This document shows, in pieces, positions 42,754-50,553 of a stretch of 64,000 nucleotides of DNA. Under the pieces are notes generated by a model that was given only the letters and a program-made list of their open reading frames with translations, searched no databases and had not been told where the DNA came from. The stretch lies in assembly GCF_019704555.1 (NCBI RefSeq), contig NZ_AP024745.1:814501-878500 (forward strand). The letters are read 5' to 3'. The stretch's first letter is position 1, and each line of letters opens with the position of its first letter. Origin of the DNA: Actinoplanes sp. L3-i22 (GTDB lineage Bacteria > Actinomycetota > Actinomycetes > Mycobacteriales > Micromonosporaceae). Made by a program: the position numbers and the translations under genes.

Positions 42754-44136
42754 ATGGGTGGCGTGAATCCGCCGCGCATAGTCGTCGTAGGAGCTGGCCA
42801 CGTCGGGCTGTACACGGCCCTTCGCCTCTCCAAGAAGCTGAACCGGAACCACGCCGAGGTCGTTGTCATCGACCCCGTGCCGCACATGACTTATCAGCCG
42901 TTCCTGCCCGAGGCAGCGGCCGGTAACATCTCGCCGCGCCACGCCGTTGTGCCGCTGCGCCGTGAGTTGAAGAAGTGCCGCATCGTTTCCGGTGAGGTCA
43001 CCAAGGTCGAGCACGCCAACAAGACCGTGACCATTCAGCCGATCGACGGCCCGTCGTACGAGATGGCCTACGACCACATCATCGTGGCGCCCGGCTCGGT
43101 CTCGCGGACTCTCCCGATCCCCGGCCTCAGCGAGATGGGAATCGGCCTCAAGACCATCGGTGAGGCCATCTACCTGCGCAACCACATCCTCGACCGGCTC
43201 GACGTCGCCGCCGTGACGCCGGACCCGGAGGTGCGCAAGGCCTCGCTGAACTTCGTCTTCGTCGGCGGTGGCTTCGCCGGCATCGAGGCGCTCGCCGAGA
43301 TGCAGGACGTGGTCGCCGACGCGCTGAAGTACTACCCGGAGCTGGACCCGAAGGAGGTCCACTTCATCCTGGTCGAGGCGACCAACCGGATCCTGCCCGA
43401 GGTCGGCCCGCAGATGGGTGCGTACGCCGCCCGTCAGCTCGCCGCCCGCGGCATCGACCTGCGGCTGGACACGTTCCTCAACTCCTGCGTCGACGGCCAG
43501 ATCGAGCTCTCCGACGGCGGCTCGTTCCGCGCCGAGACCCTGGTCTGGACGGCCGGCGTCAAGCCGTCGCCGATGCTGCAGCAGACCGACCTGCCGCTCG
43601 GCCCGCGCGGGCACGTCAACTGCCTGCCCACCCTGCAGGTCGCGACGCTGGAGGGCGAGGTGCTCGAGGGCGCCTGGTCGGCCGGCGACTGCGCGCAGGT
43701 CCCCGACCTGACCAACCCGGGCGGCTGGTGCTCGCCGAGCGCCCAGCACGCGGTCCGGCAGGCCAAGGTGCTCGCCGACAACATCGCGCAGGTCGTCCTG
43801 GGCGGTGCCCCGAAGGAGTACCGGCACAAGCACGTCGGCGGCGTCGCCGGCCTGGGTCTGAACAAGGGTGTCGCGCACGTCTACGGCATCAAGGTCAAGG
43901 GCTACCCGGCCTGGCTGATGCACCGCTTCTACCACGTGAGCCGGATCCCGTCGTTCAACCGCAAGGTCCGGGTGCTGGCCGACTGGGTGCTCGCCTTCTT
44001 CCTCAAGCGGGAGACCGTGGCCCTCGGCCAGCTGCACCGTCCGCGCGAGGAGTTCATCGAGGTGACCCCGCCGGTCGCGCCGAAGCCGAAGGCCGAGGAG
44101 AAGACCGGCGACAAGGTCGTCTCCGGCTCCCGGTAG
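42754..44136 (+). CDS. ndh: Type II NADH:quinone dehydrogenase (NDH-2)
   Basis: ATG 42754 gives 460 residues; GTG 42763 is an alternative start. The FAD-binding motif is IVVVGAGHVGLYTALRLSKK (about 8-27), the NADH-binding one is FVFVGGGFAGIEALAEM, and the ATG-box-like string LVWTAGVKPSPM precedes the second FAD motif GDCAQV. The C-terminal basic amphipathic part (YHVSRIPSFNRKVRVLADWVL) binds the membrane face. It moves electrons from NADH to menaquinone without pumping protons. Confidence 0.93.
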   Translation: MGGVNPPRIVVVGAGHVGLYTALRLSKKLNRNHAEVVVIDPVPHMTYQPFLPEAAAGNISPRHAVVPLRRELKKCRIVSGEVTKVEHANKTVTIQPIDGPSYEMAYDHIIVAPGSVSRTLPIPGLSEMGIGLKTIGEAIYLRNHILDRLDVAAVTPDPEVRKASLNFVFVGGGFAGIEALAEMQDVVADALKYYPELDPKEVHFILVEATNRILPEVGPQMGAYAARQLAARGIDLRLDTFLNSCVDGQIELSDGGSFRAETLVWTAGVKPSPMLQQTDLPLGPRGHVNCLPTLQVATLEGEVLEGAWSAGDCAQVPDLTNPGGWCSPSAQHAVRQAKVLADNIAQVVLGGAPKEYRHKHVGGVAGLGLNKGVAHVYGIKVKGYPAWLMHRFYHVSRIPSFNRKVRVLADWVLAFFLKRETVALGQLHRPREEFIEVTPPVAPKPKAEEKTGDKVVSGSR

Positions 44137-44190
44137 CCGTCAGGCCCTTCCCCGCTCCCGGGCGGCACCAGCTACGGTGTTCGCAGGCCC

Positions 44191-44273
44191 GCCCGGGTGG
44201 TGGAATGGCAGACACGGCCGCCTTAAAAGCGGCTGCCCTAACAGGCGTGCGGGTTCGAGACCCGCCCCGGGCA
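44191..44273 (+). tRNA. bldA: tRNA-Leu (anticodon UAA), bldA homologue
   Basis: The acceptor arms GCCCGGG (44191-44197) and CCCGGGC (44266-44272) pair fully, followed by discriminator A; the CCA end is not encoded. The anticodon stem GCCGC/GCGGC encloses the loop CTTAAAA, giving anticodon TAA. A variable arm (TGCCCTAACAGGCG) and the T-loop TTCGAGA are present, as in type II tRNA-Leu. In streptomycetes this tRNA (bldA) is the only reader of the rare UUA codon and controls development and secondary metabolism. Confidence 0.95.
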
Positions 44274-44280
44274 CACGTAA

Positions 44281-44320
44281 CGAAGCGGTCGCGACTCTCC
44301 GTCGCGGCCGCTCGTTTTTT
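44281..44320 (+). terminator. Rho-independent terminator after tRNA-Leu
   Basis: CGAAGCGGTCGCGAC (44281-44295) pairs with GTCGCGGCCGCTCG (44301-44314), with one bulge and one G-U, and a run of six T (44315-44320) follows. It ends the tRNA transcript 8 bases after the tRNA. Confidence 0.9.
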
Positions 44321-44367
44321 GGGGCGTTTGTTGCCGACCGATTACCACTGACCCTGGTCCGGCACCC

Positions 44368-44381
44368 ATGACAGTTGTCAT
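44368..44381. promoter_or_regulatory. Dyad operator-like site ATGACA-GT-TGTCAT
   Basis: A 14-base perfect dyad with 6-base arms sits about 100 bases before the BI-1/YccA-like gene, in an AT-rich patch. The size and symmetry suit a dimeric regulator, but no regulator gene is adjacent and no binding is proven. Confidence 0.35.
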
Positions 44382-44479
44382 TTTCAGCCTGCTCACAGCT
44401 TCCGGGAGCGGCAAGTCCGGCCAAGAGCGCTTACTCTGGAGCGACAGGCATTCTGACGTGCCAAGGGAGGCTGGACACA

Positions 44480-45313
44480 GTGAAGACTTCTAACCCGGTG
44501 CTCTCGCGCCTCGGCCAGGCGGCCGAGCGGGAGCGGACGGCCGGGTACGGGCCATACGGGCCGGCCGGCGCGGGTTACGGTCAGCCGGGCTACGGTCAGC
44601 CGTACCCGACCGCTGAGGGCTACCCCGCCGCCCCGCCCGCTGTGCAGCCGATGACGATCGACGACGTGGTCGTCAAGACCGTCACTCTGCTCGGCATCAC
44701 CGGCATCTCCGCGGTCGCCGCGTGGAACCTCGTGCCCTACGACCTGACCCTCGCCGCCTGGATCGGCGCGGCCATGGTCGGCTTCGTGCTCGGCCTGGTC
44801 ATCTCGTTCATGCGGATCGCGAACCCGGCACTCGTCATCGCCTACGCGGTGATCGAGGGCGTGTTCGTCGGCATGATCAGCAAGACCTACCAGAACATCC
44901 TGGGCTATGACGGCATCGTCCTACAGGCGGTGGTCGCCACCTTCGGCGTCTTCTTCCTGATGGCCGCGCTCTACAAGTCCCGCGTCATCCGCGCCACCCC
45001 GAAGTTCCAGCGCATCATGATCGGCGCCATCAGCGGCCTGGTCGCGATCATGCTGGTCAACTTCGTGCTGGCCCTGTTCGACGTCAACACCGGCCTGCGC
45101 GACAACGGCCCGCTCGGCTACATCTTCAGCCTGGTCTGCATCGTCGTCGCGTCGCTCAGCTTCATCCTGAGCTTCAACGAGATCGAGGAGGGCGTGCGCC
45201 AGGGCCTCCCGCGGAAATACTCGTGGACCGCGGCGTTCGGCATCCTGGTCGGCCTGGTGTGGCTCTACATCGAGATCCTGCGCCTGCTCAGCTATCTACA
45301 GGGCGACGACTGA
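44480..45313 (+). CDS. Bax inhibitor-1/YccA family membrane protein
   Basis: GTG 44480 follows AAGGGAGG and gives 277 residues. The N-terminal 60 residues are Gly/Tyr/Pro-rich with repeats (GYGQPGYGQPY). Seven membrane helices follow, including TVTLLGITGISAVAAWNLV and the last FGILVGLVWLYIEILRLL, with the family strings ISKTYQNILGYDGIVLQAVVATF and FNEIEEGVRQGLPRKY. The family includes pH-gated calcium leak channels and FtsH-interacting YccA. The gene follows tRNA-Leu. Confidence 0.9.
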   Translation: MKTSNPVLSRLGQAAERERTAGYGPYGPAGAGYGQPGYGQPYPTAEGYPAAPPAVQPMTIDDVVVKTVTLLGITGISAVAAWNLVPYDLTLAAWIGAAMVGFVLGLVISFMRIANPALVIAYAVIEGVFVGMISKTYQNILGYDGIVLQAVVATFGVFFLMAALYKSRVIRATPKFQRIMIGAISGLVAIMLVNFVLALFDVNTGLRDNGPLGYIFSLVCIVVASLSFILSFNEIEEGVRQGLPRKYSWTAAFGILVGLVWLYIEILRLLSYLQGDD

Positions 45314-45336
45314 CGGTTCGTCGGTCAACGCCACCC

Positions 45337-45461
45337 GCAACGCCCGGCCCGCCTCCCCGCGGACCGGGCGTTGCCCCCAGCCTCAACACCAGCACCAGTT
45401 CCACCAGCTCCACCAGCACCGGATCCATCAGCGCCCGGCCCGCCTCGCGGACCGGGCGCTG
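45337..45461 (+). terminator. Two near-identical hairpins after the YccA-like gene
   Basis: Hairpin 1 pairs GCAACGCCCGG (45337-45347) with CCGGGCGTTGC (45364-45374). Hairpin 2 pairs CAGCGCCCGG (45429-45438) with CCGGGCGCTG (45452-45461). Both have a similar loop (CCCGCCTC..GCGGA), so the second seems to be a copy. A CACCAG-rich stretch (45392-45420) lies between. The first is a good terminator for the upstream gene. Confidence 0.7.
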
Positions 45462-45550
45462 CCGTTGTCACCCTTCGCCGCCGGCCTGCGCCTTTGCCCG
45501 CCCGGCCTGCGCTTTGCCCGATCAATTTCGGCCGTGCGGGTCGCTCTCCT

Positions 45551-45696
45551 GAAGATCAAATTCTTCATTGCCTATGCTGCGGCCAATAACTGATCGTCGC
45601 TCCCGCGGGGACCCTTCCGGGCTTCGCAGGGCGCTGGCGCGCCCAGAACGCAAAGCCCTCCAGGGCGACGTCCGAGGGTGGTTGCGGTTTCAAAGG
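45551..45696 (+). repeat. Dispersed repeat, copy 1
   Basis: About 145 bases here match about 145 bases at 54121-54266, with roughly 80% identity by eye and a few small gaps. Shared strings include AAGATCAAATTCTTC, GATCGTCGCTCCCGCGGGGA, CGCTGGCGCG, CGCAAAGCCCTCCAGGGCGA and TGGTTGCGGT. The element begins in AT-rich DNA and has no inverted ends that I can see. Both copies are intergenic and in the same orientation. Confidence 0.85.
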
Positions 45697-45810
45697 ACCC
45701 ACGCCAGCCGGTTGCCGGGTCCGGGCCCATCCGCGGCTCGCGGTTTCGGCTGGCGATGAGGGCTGTTTCGGGGCTGGCAAGTGCCGTGACGATGATGGTT
45801 CAGAGGTGGG

Positions 45811-46308
45811 GTGGTGGGCGTGAGGATCGTGGGGGTTCGGGCGGGGGATTCCGGGTTCGGGCGGTTGGCGGAGCTCTTCGATGAGTACCGCGTTCACTAC
45901 GGCGAGCGGGCCGAGCCCGGGCGGACCGGGGCCTGGCTTTCGGAGCAGTTGGGCGCGGGGCGGCTGCGGGCGGCCCTGGCGGTCGAGGACGGCGACGGCG
46001 TCGGCGACGGCGTCGGGGGCGGCGGCGGCGTCGGGTTCGTCACCAGCGCGGTGCTGCCGGCTTCGTTGCGGTTGGCGACGTTCTGGCTGGTCCGGGACCT
46101 GTTCGTGCGGCCCGGCCGGCGTCGGGGCGGTGCCGGGCGGGCGCTTCTCGATCATGTCGTCGCGGAGGCGAGCGCGGCCGGCGCGCTGCGGATCTCGTTG
46201 CAGACCGAGCCGGAGAACGGTCCCGCGCTCACCCTCTACGCCGCGGCCGGCTTCCGCACGGTCGACGGCCTGACCAGTCTCAGCCTGCCCCTGTCCGGCC
46301 CGGCCTGA
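45811..46308 (+). CDS. GNAT family N-acetyltransferase
   Basis: GTG 45811 follows AGAGG; GTG codons at 45814 and 45820 are alternatives. The 165-residue protein has the acetyl-CoA-binding loop LFVRPGRRRGGAGRALLDHV (about 94-113) and the late strings ISLQTEPENGPALTLYAAAGF. A Gly/Asp/Val repeat (DGDGVGDGVGGGGGVG) sits in the central beta sheet, probably a loop expanded by slippage. Substrate unknown. Lies between the repeat element and convergent genes. Confidence 0.8.
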   Translation: MVGVRIVGVRAGDSGFGRLAELFDEYRVHYGERAEPGRTGAWLSEQLGAGRLRAALAVEDGDGVGDGVGGGGGVGFVTSAVLPASLRLATFWLVRDLFVRPGRRRGGAGRALLDHVVAEASAAGALRISLQTEPENGPALTLYAAAGFRTVDGLTSLSLPLSGPA

Positions 46309-46344
46309 CCACGGGAGACCGAAAGGCGGGGCTGGGGGTGTGGG

Positions 46345-46650
46345 TCAGATCGTGTAGCGGAGGTCGTCGGCGGCCTTGGTGGCGCGGGCGAGCACCTCGT
46401 CGGGCGGGGTGGCGGCCAGGAGGTCGTCGGCGACTACGCGCAGCTGGTCGGGGAGGACCAGGTCGTGGAGGCGGGGGACCTCGCGGGACGGACGGTGCTC
46501 CGCTTCGGCGGCCAGGTCGGCGAGGCGCTGGACCAGGCCGTACGCAAAATCGGCCTTGGTCTTGTCGTTGATCTTCGCGGTCCATCGGGTCTCTTCCCAG
46601 TGTCGGACCTGGGTGAGGAGGCGGTCGATCGCCGTCGCGAAGTCGGACAT
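46345..46650 (-). CDS. Small conserved-looking helical protein
   Basis: ATG 46650 gives 101 residues, almost all helical, beginning MSDFATAIDRLLTQVRHWEE and ending DEVLARATKAADDLRYTI. No signal or motif. Length and start context look like a real gene, but I cannot name the family. It stands alone behind a strong hairpin. Confidence 0.65.
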   Translation of the reverse strand: MSDFATAIDRLLTQVRHWEETRWTAKINDKTKADFAYGLVQRLADLAAEAEHRPSREVPRLHDLVLPDQLRVVADDLLAATPPDEVLARATKAADDLRYTI

Positions 46651-46674
46651 TCGCCGAGCCTACCCGGCACCGGA

Positions 46675-46708
46675 ACGGGCCCGGCGCCTGTGGGAGCGCC
46701 GGGCCCGT
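46675..46708 (-). terminator. Strong hairpin downstream of the thiolase gene
   Basis: ACGGGCCCGGCGC (46675-46687) pairs perfectly with GCGCCGGGCCCGT (46696-46708) around an 8-base loop. It lies about 150 bases after the thiolase stop on the minus strand. The space between contains two copies of GAAGAGCCGCA. Confidence 0.6.
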
Positions 46709-46856
46709 GGTGAAGGGTCGCGGGTGAAGAGCCGCACGTGTCACCAACCGCAGTTGAAGAGCCGCAGGTGGAGCGGAGCGGCCGACCAGCCCGCAGCGGC
46801 CAACCAACCGCGGCGTGGTGCCGCGGGGCCGGGCCGGAGTGAAGGGCTGCGGCCGG

Positions 46857-48101
46857 TCAGCTGAGGCGTTCGATGATCAGGGCCATGCCCTGGCCGCCGC
46901 CGACGCACATCGTCTCCAGGCCGATGCTCTTGTCGTGCCAGTCCAGGGAGTTGATCAGGGTGCCGGTGATGCGGGCGCCGGTCATGCCGAACGGGTGGCC
47001 GACCGCGATCGCGCCGCCGTTCACGTTCAGCTTGTCCAGCGGGATGCCCAGGTCCTGGTAGGACGGGATGACCTGGGCCGCGAACGCCTCGTTGATCTCG
47101 ACCAGGTCGACGTCGTCGATGGTCATGCCGGCGCGCTTGAGCGCCTGCTTGGACGCCTCGACCGGGCCGAGGCCCATGATCTCCGGGGAGAGCGCGGTGA
47201 CGCCGGTGGAGATGATCCGGGCGAGCGGGGTGATGCCCAGCTCCCGGGCCTTGGTGTCGCTCATGATCACGACCGCCGCGGCGCCGTCGTTGAGCGGGCA
47301 GCAGTTGCCGGCGGTGACCCGGCCGTCGGGGCGGAAGACCGGCTTGAGCCCGCCGACCGCGTCCATCGTGACACCGGCCCGGGGGCCGTCGTCCTTCGAC
47401 ACGACGGTGCCGTCGGGGAGGGTGACCGGGGTGATCTCGCGGGCCCAGAAGCCGTTCGCGATGGCCTTCTCGGCGAGGTTCTGCGACCGTACGCCGAATT
47501 CGTCCATCTCCTCCCGGGAGATGTTCTTGATCTGCGCCAGGTTCTCCGCGGTGTAGCCCATGCCGATGTAGATGTCCGGCGTCAGGTTGTCCGCGCGCGG
47601 GTCGTGCCAGGTGGTGCCACCCTTGGCGGTCTCGGCGGTGCGGGCCTGGGCGTCGGCGAAGTACGAGTTCTCCCAGCCGCCGCCGACCAGCGCCTGCGCG
47701 GCCGAGGGCAGGCCGTCGGAGCTGCCGCGGGCGAACCGGGACACGGTCTCCACGCCGGCCGAGACGAAGATGTCGCCCTCGCCCGCCTTGATCGCGTGGA
47801 ACGCCATCCGGGTGGTCTGCAGCGACGACGAGCAGTAGCGCGTGATGGTGGCGCCGGGCAGGCCGTCCAGGCCCAGCTTGGTGGCGACCACGCGGGCCAT
47901 GTTGAAGCCCTGCTCACCGCCGGGCAGGCCGCAACCGAGGTAGAGGTCCTCGATCAGCGTGCGGTCGAGCTGGGGCACCTTGTTGAGCGCGGCGTCGACG
48001 ATGGTGGCGGTGAGATCGTCGGGGCGCAGATCCTTCAGCGAGCCCTTGTGGGCGCGGCCGATCGGGGAGCGGGCAGTGGCAACGATGACAGCTTCCGGCA
48101 T
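46857..48101 (-). CDS. fadA: Acetyl-CoA C-acyltransferase (thiolase)
   Basis: ATG 48101 gives 414 residues. The nucleophile Cys 90 is in ITRYCSSSLQTTRMAF, and the C-terminal active-site strings are NVNGGAIAVGHPFGMTGAR and CVGGGQGMALIIERL. It cleaves 3-ketoacyl-CoA to acetyl-CoA and a shortened acyl-CoA in beta-oxidation, or works in reverse. No fadB-like partner is adjacent. A hairpin follows the gene. Confidence 0.94.
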   Translation of the reverse strand: MPEAVIVATARSPIGRAHKGSLKDLRPDDLTATIVDAALNKVPQLDRTLIEDLYLGCGLPGGEQGFNMARVVATKLGLDGLPGATITRYCSSSLQTTRMAFHAIKAGEGDIFVSAGVETVSRFARGSSDGLPSAAQALVGGGWENSYFADAQARTAETAKGGTTWHDPRADNLTPDIYIGMGYTAENLAQIKNISREEMDEFGVRSQNLAEKAIANGFWAREITPVTLPDGTVVSKDDGPRAGVTMDAVGGLKPVFRPDGRVTAGNCCPLNDGAAAVVIMSDTKARELGITPLARIISTGVTALSPEIMGLGPVEASKQALKRAGMTIDDVDLVEINEAFAAQVIPSYQDLGIPLDKLNVNGGAIAVGHPFGMTGARITGTLINSLDWHDKSIGLETMCVGGGQGMALIIERLS

Positions 48102-48146
48102 CCGCTCAGTTTACCCATCGGTAACATGGTCGGAAGTGTGTATTCG

Positions 48147-48935
48147 TCACACCCCGGTCATGGCCGCCTTGGCCACCGCTGGGTAGAGCGCATGCGCCCA
48201 GACCCGGTTCCCGTCCGCGGACGGGTGGAAGCCGTCGTAGCAGAGCGTCCCGGCGTCGGCGCGGAACACCGCACCGGTCTCCGCCGCGAGATCGACCACC
48301 ACGCCGCCGGCCTCGGCCACCGCCCGGGCCTGCGCCCGCGCGATCCGCCGGCCGAGCACCCCGGCGATCTGCCGCAGCGGCGGCGCCATCGAGCGCATCG
48401 CGCCCAGGTCGGGGCAGGTGCCGACGACCACCTGGACGCCGGCCGAGCGCAGCCGCCGGACCGCCTGGGCGAGGTGGCCGGCCGCCTCCTCCGGGGCGCG
48501 GGCGGTGGTGGCGTCCTGCGAGCCGATCAGGATCACCGCGACGTCCGGCCGGGTGCCGAGCATCGCCCGGGCCACCTGGGTGGCCAGGTCCGACGAGCGG
48601 GAGCCGGCCACGCCGACGCTGGAGAGCAGCACGTGCCGCTGGCCGGTCTCCGGAGTGCCGTCGGCGACGAGCCGGGCCAGCTGGCCGCCGACCGTGTCGG
48701 AGAGCCACTCGACGCCGACCCCGACCGCGGCCGAGTCGCCGAGCAGCACCAGCCGCAACGGTGGGGCACTGAGCGGGCCCATCGAGGTGCGCAGCGCGAG
48801 GCCCATGGTCGGCTTCGCGTAGCGGCGGGCCTTGGCGGCCAGCATCTCACCGGCGAGCAGGGCAGCTCCGCCCAGCGCACCGGCGAGCAGACTCGTGGCC
48901 GCGGCCTTGGTCAGACGTTCCGGCAGCCCAGCCAT
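48147..48935 (-). CDS. SGNH/GDSL-type hydrolase, paralogue 1
   Basis: ATG 48935 follows GGAGGCGGG and gives 262 residues. An N-terminal hydrophobic stretch (about 12-31) suggests export or anchoring. The block I Ser is in VLLGDSAAVG, the C-terminal Asp-x-x-His in YDGFHPSADG. In block III the usual GxND reads ILIGSQDAT, so the oxyanion Asn is missing. It is clearly related to the next gene (shared VVVGTCPD, RFHPSA-like strings), so the pair arose by tandem duplication. Substrate unknown. Confidence 0.82.
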   Translation of the reverse strand: MAGLPERLTKAAATSLLAGALGGAALLAGEMLAAKARRYAKPTMGLALRTSMGPLSAPPLRLVLLGDSAAVGVGVEWLSDTVGGQLARLVADGTPETGQRHVLLSSVGVAGSRSSDLATQVARAMLGTRPDVAVILIGSQDATTARAPEEAAGHLAQAVRRLRSAGVQVVVGTCPDLGAMRSMAPPLRQIAGVLGRRIARAQARAVAEAGGVVVDLAAETGAVFRADAGTLCYDGFHPSADGNRVWAHALYPAVAKAAMTGV

Positions 48936-48981
48936 GTCCCGCCTCCTCGCGTCCCGCCGACTTCGATGATCCTTCTCGGCA

Positions 48982-50022
48982 CTAGCCTACGGCCCGGACG
49001 GCATCTGGCGCGCTGCCCGGCTTTCCAGGGCCGAACCAGTGGCGGGACTCGCCGAACCAGGGATGCCGGCGCAACTGTGCCCACCGGCCGCCGGCCCGTG
49101 CCGGGCTGACCTCCGTCCCCGGCGCGCGGACCGCCTCGTCGGCGGCCTCGGGCAGGGAACGCATCCCCTCGGCGACCGGCACGGCGGGCCGGTCGTCGGC
49201 ACCGAGAGCGGCCATCACCGTCGGCATCATCACGGCCGCGGCTCGTGCGTACCCTTCCGCGGACGGATGAAAACGATCGGAGCCGAACATCCGCGCCGGG
49301 TCGGCCTCGAACATCGGGCCGAGCAGGTTGCCGAGCGAGACCGTGCGCCCGCCGGCACCGACCACCGCGACGGTCTGCGCGGCGGCGAGCTGACGGCTCC
49401 AGCGCCGGGCCAGCCAGCGCAGCGGCGGCTTGATCGGCTGGATGGCGCCGATGTCCGGGCAGGTGCCGACGACCACCTTGCAGCCGGCCTCGCGCAGCCG
49501 GCGGACCGCGTCGGCGAGGTGCCGGACCGCCTCGGCGCGGGCCGAGACGTGGGTGACGTCGTTGCCGCCGATCAGGATGATCGCCAGCTCCGGCTGGTGC
49601 TCCAGCGCGGCGTCGACCTGCCAGGGGAGGCCGGACGAGACGCTGCCGACCACGGCGAACCGGCGCACGCTGACCGGCCGGTGCAGCCGGCGCGAGATCC
49701 CGGTGGCGAAGAGCGCGCCCGGGGTCTCCCGGGGGCGGTGCACGCCGTAGCCGGCCGCCGACGAGTCGCCGAGAATGACCAGGTTGACCGGTTTGCCGTG
49801 GAACTTCGCGCCGTAGACGCCGTCGCCGCGGGGCGGGGGCGCCTCGGCCATCGGGATGATCCGGCGCGCGTCGGCGGCCTGCCGCAGCAGGAGACCGGCC
49901 GAGATCGCGGTCACGCCGGCGAGCGCTCCGGTGAGCGAGCCGGCGATCAGGCCGGCCGAACGGATCCGCTGTCGATCCTCCGCGGTGAGTCCACGAAAGT
50001 GGGTACTGACAATGCTGTTCAC
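48982..50022 (-). CDS. SGNH/GDSL-type hydrolase, paralogue 2
   Basis: GTG 50022 lies after GAGGGACACT and gives 346 residues; an in-frame extension to 50178 has no good start. A hydrophobic segment (about 21-42, AGLIAGSLTGALAGVTAISAG) precedes the SGNH domain, with Ser in LVILGDSSAAG, the intact Asn in ILIGGNDVTHV and DRFHPSAEGY. A C-terminal tail of about 70 residues is Ala/Pro-rich. Likely an extracellular esterase or lipase of the tesA/rhamnogalacturonan-esterase superfamily. It is 46 bases upstream of paralogue 1. Confidence 0.85.
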   Translation of the reverse strand: MNSIVSTHFRGLTAEDRQRIRSAGLIAGSLTGALAGVTAISAGLLLRQAADARRIIPMAEAPPPRGDGVYGAKFHGKPVNLVILGDSSAAGYGVHRPRETPGALFATGISRRLHRPVSVRRFAVVGSVSSGLPWQVDAALEHQPELAIILIGGNDVTHVSARAEAVRHLADAVRRLREAGCKVVVGTCPDIGAIQPIKPPLRWLARRWSRQLAAAQTVAVVGAGGRTVSLGNLLGPMFEADPARMFGSDRFHPSAEGYARAAAVMMPTVMAALGADDRPAVPVAEGMRSLPEAADEAVRAPGTEVSPARAGGRWAQLRRHPWFGESRHWFGPGKPGSAPDAVRAVG

Positions 50023-50205
50023 AGTGTCCCTCGCTGTCGTCCGAAGGGAACCATCCGGCCCGGCTGGCTCTTCCCGGGGTGGTGGGAAGTGGTCCGGCAG
50101 GGCCAACATCGGCACCTGGCGTCGGGATTCGAGGCTAACTCGCCGCCGCGAGGGGCAATCATGGCGGACCCAGGTCATGCTGGAGTAGCGGAAAGGGGAA
50201 CACAG

Positions 50206-50550
50206 ATGGCCAAAACTCTGAAACGTGCGGCGGCATTCACCGCACTCGGCAAGGCACTGATGTCCGGCGCCCGGGGTGGGCCGTCATTGAGCGCGCGGCT
50301 CTCGGCGCTCCCGAGAATGCTCAAGGCGACCGCCAAGGGGCAGTACGACGGCGGCATGCGGGTCGCGCTGATGGCGGCCGCCACGGCGTACGTGATCTCG
50401 CCGATCGACGTCGTACCGGAGATGTTTCTCTGGGTCTTCGGTTTGATCGACGACGCCGTCATGGTCACCTGGCTGGCCGGGACCGTGCTCAGCGAGACCG
50501 AGCGGTTCCTGGAGTGGGAGAAGATGGCGAAGCCCGCCGTCGTACGCTGA
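50206..50550 (+). CDS. YkvA/DUF1232 family small membrane protein
   Basis: ATG 50206 follows GAAAGGGG and gives 114 residues. The DUF1232 core is ALMAAATAYVISPIDVVPEM (about 53-72), followed by LWVFGLIDDAVMVTWLAG, typical of the family of short membrane proteins with an IDxxPE motif. Function is unknown. It is 3 bases before the cystathionine beta-synthase start, so both are probably one transcript. Confidence 0.85.
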   Translation: MAKTLKRAAAFTALGKALMSGARGGPSLSARLSALPRMLKATAKGQYDGGMRVALMAAATAYVISPIDVVPEMFLWVFGLIDDAVMVTWLAGTVLSETERFLEWEKMAKPAVVR

Positions 50551-50553
50551 AGC

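Larger units (their letters stand above)
45314..45810. other. 497-base stretch without a convincing gene
   Basis: It holds the duplicated hairpins (45337-45461), a CACCAG-rich tract, and a dispersed repeat copy at about 45551-45696. Open frames on both strands exist but they follow the repeat and lack family similarity, so none was called. Confidence 0.6.

Noticed and set aside
44191..44273. tRNA-Leu as an integration (att) site for a mobile element
   Set aside because: No integrase and no partial copy of the tRNA 3' end were found downstream within the window.
45565..46155. Minus-strand frame over repeat copy 1 and the acetyltransferase gene
   Set aside because: It is antisense to a good GNAT gene and its remaining part is only the repeat.
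46720..46800. Two copies of GAAGAGCCGCA as a repeat family
   Set aside because: The unit is too short and occurs only twice in the spacer, so chance cannot be excluded.
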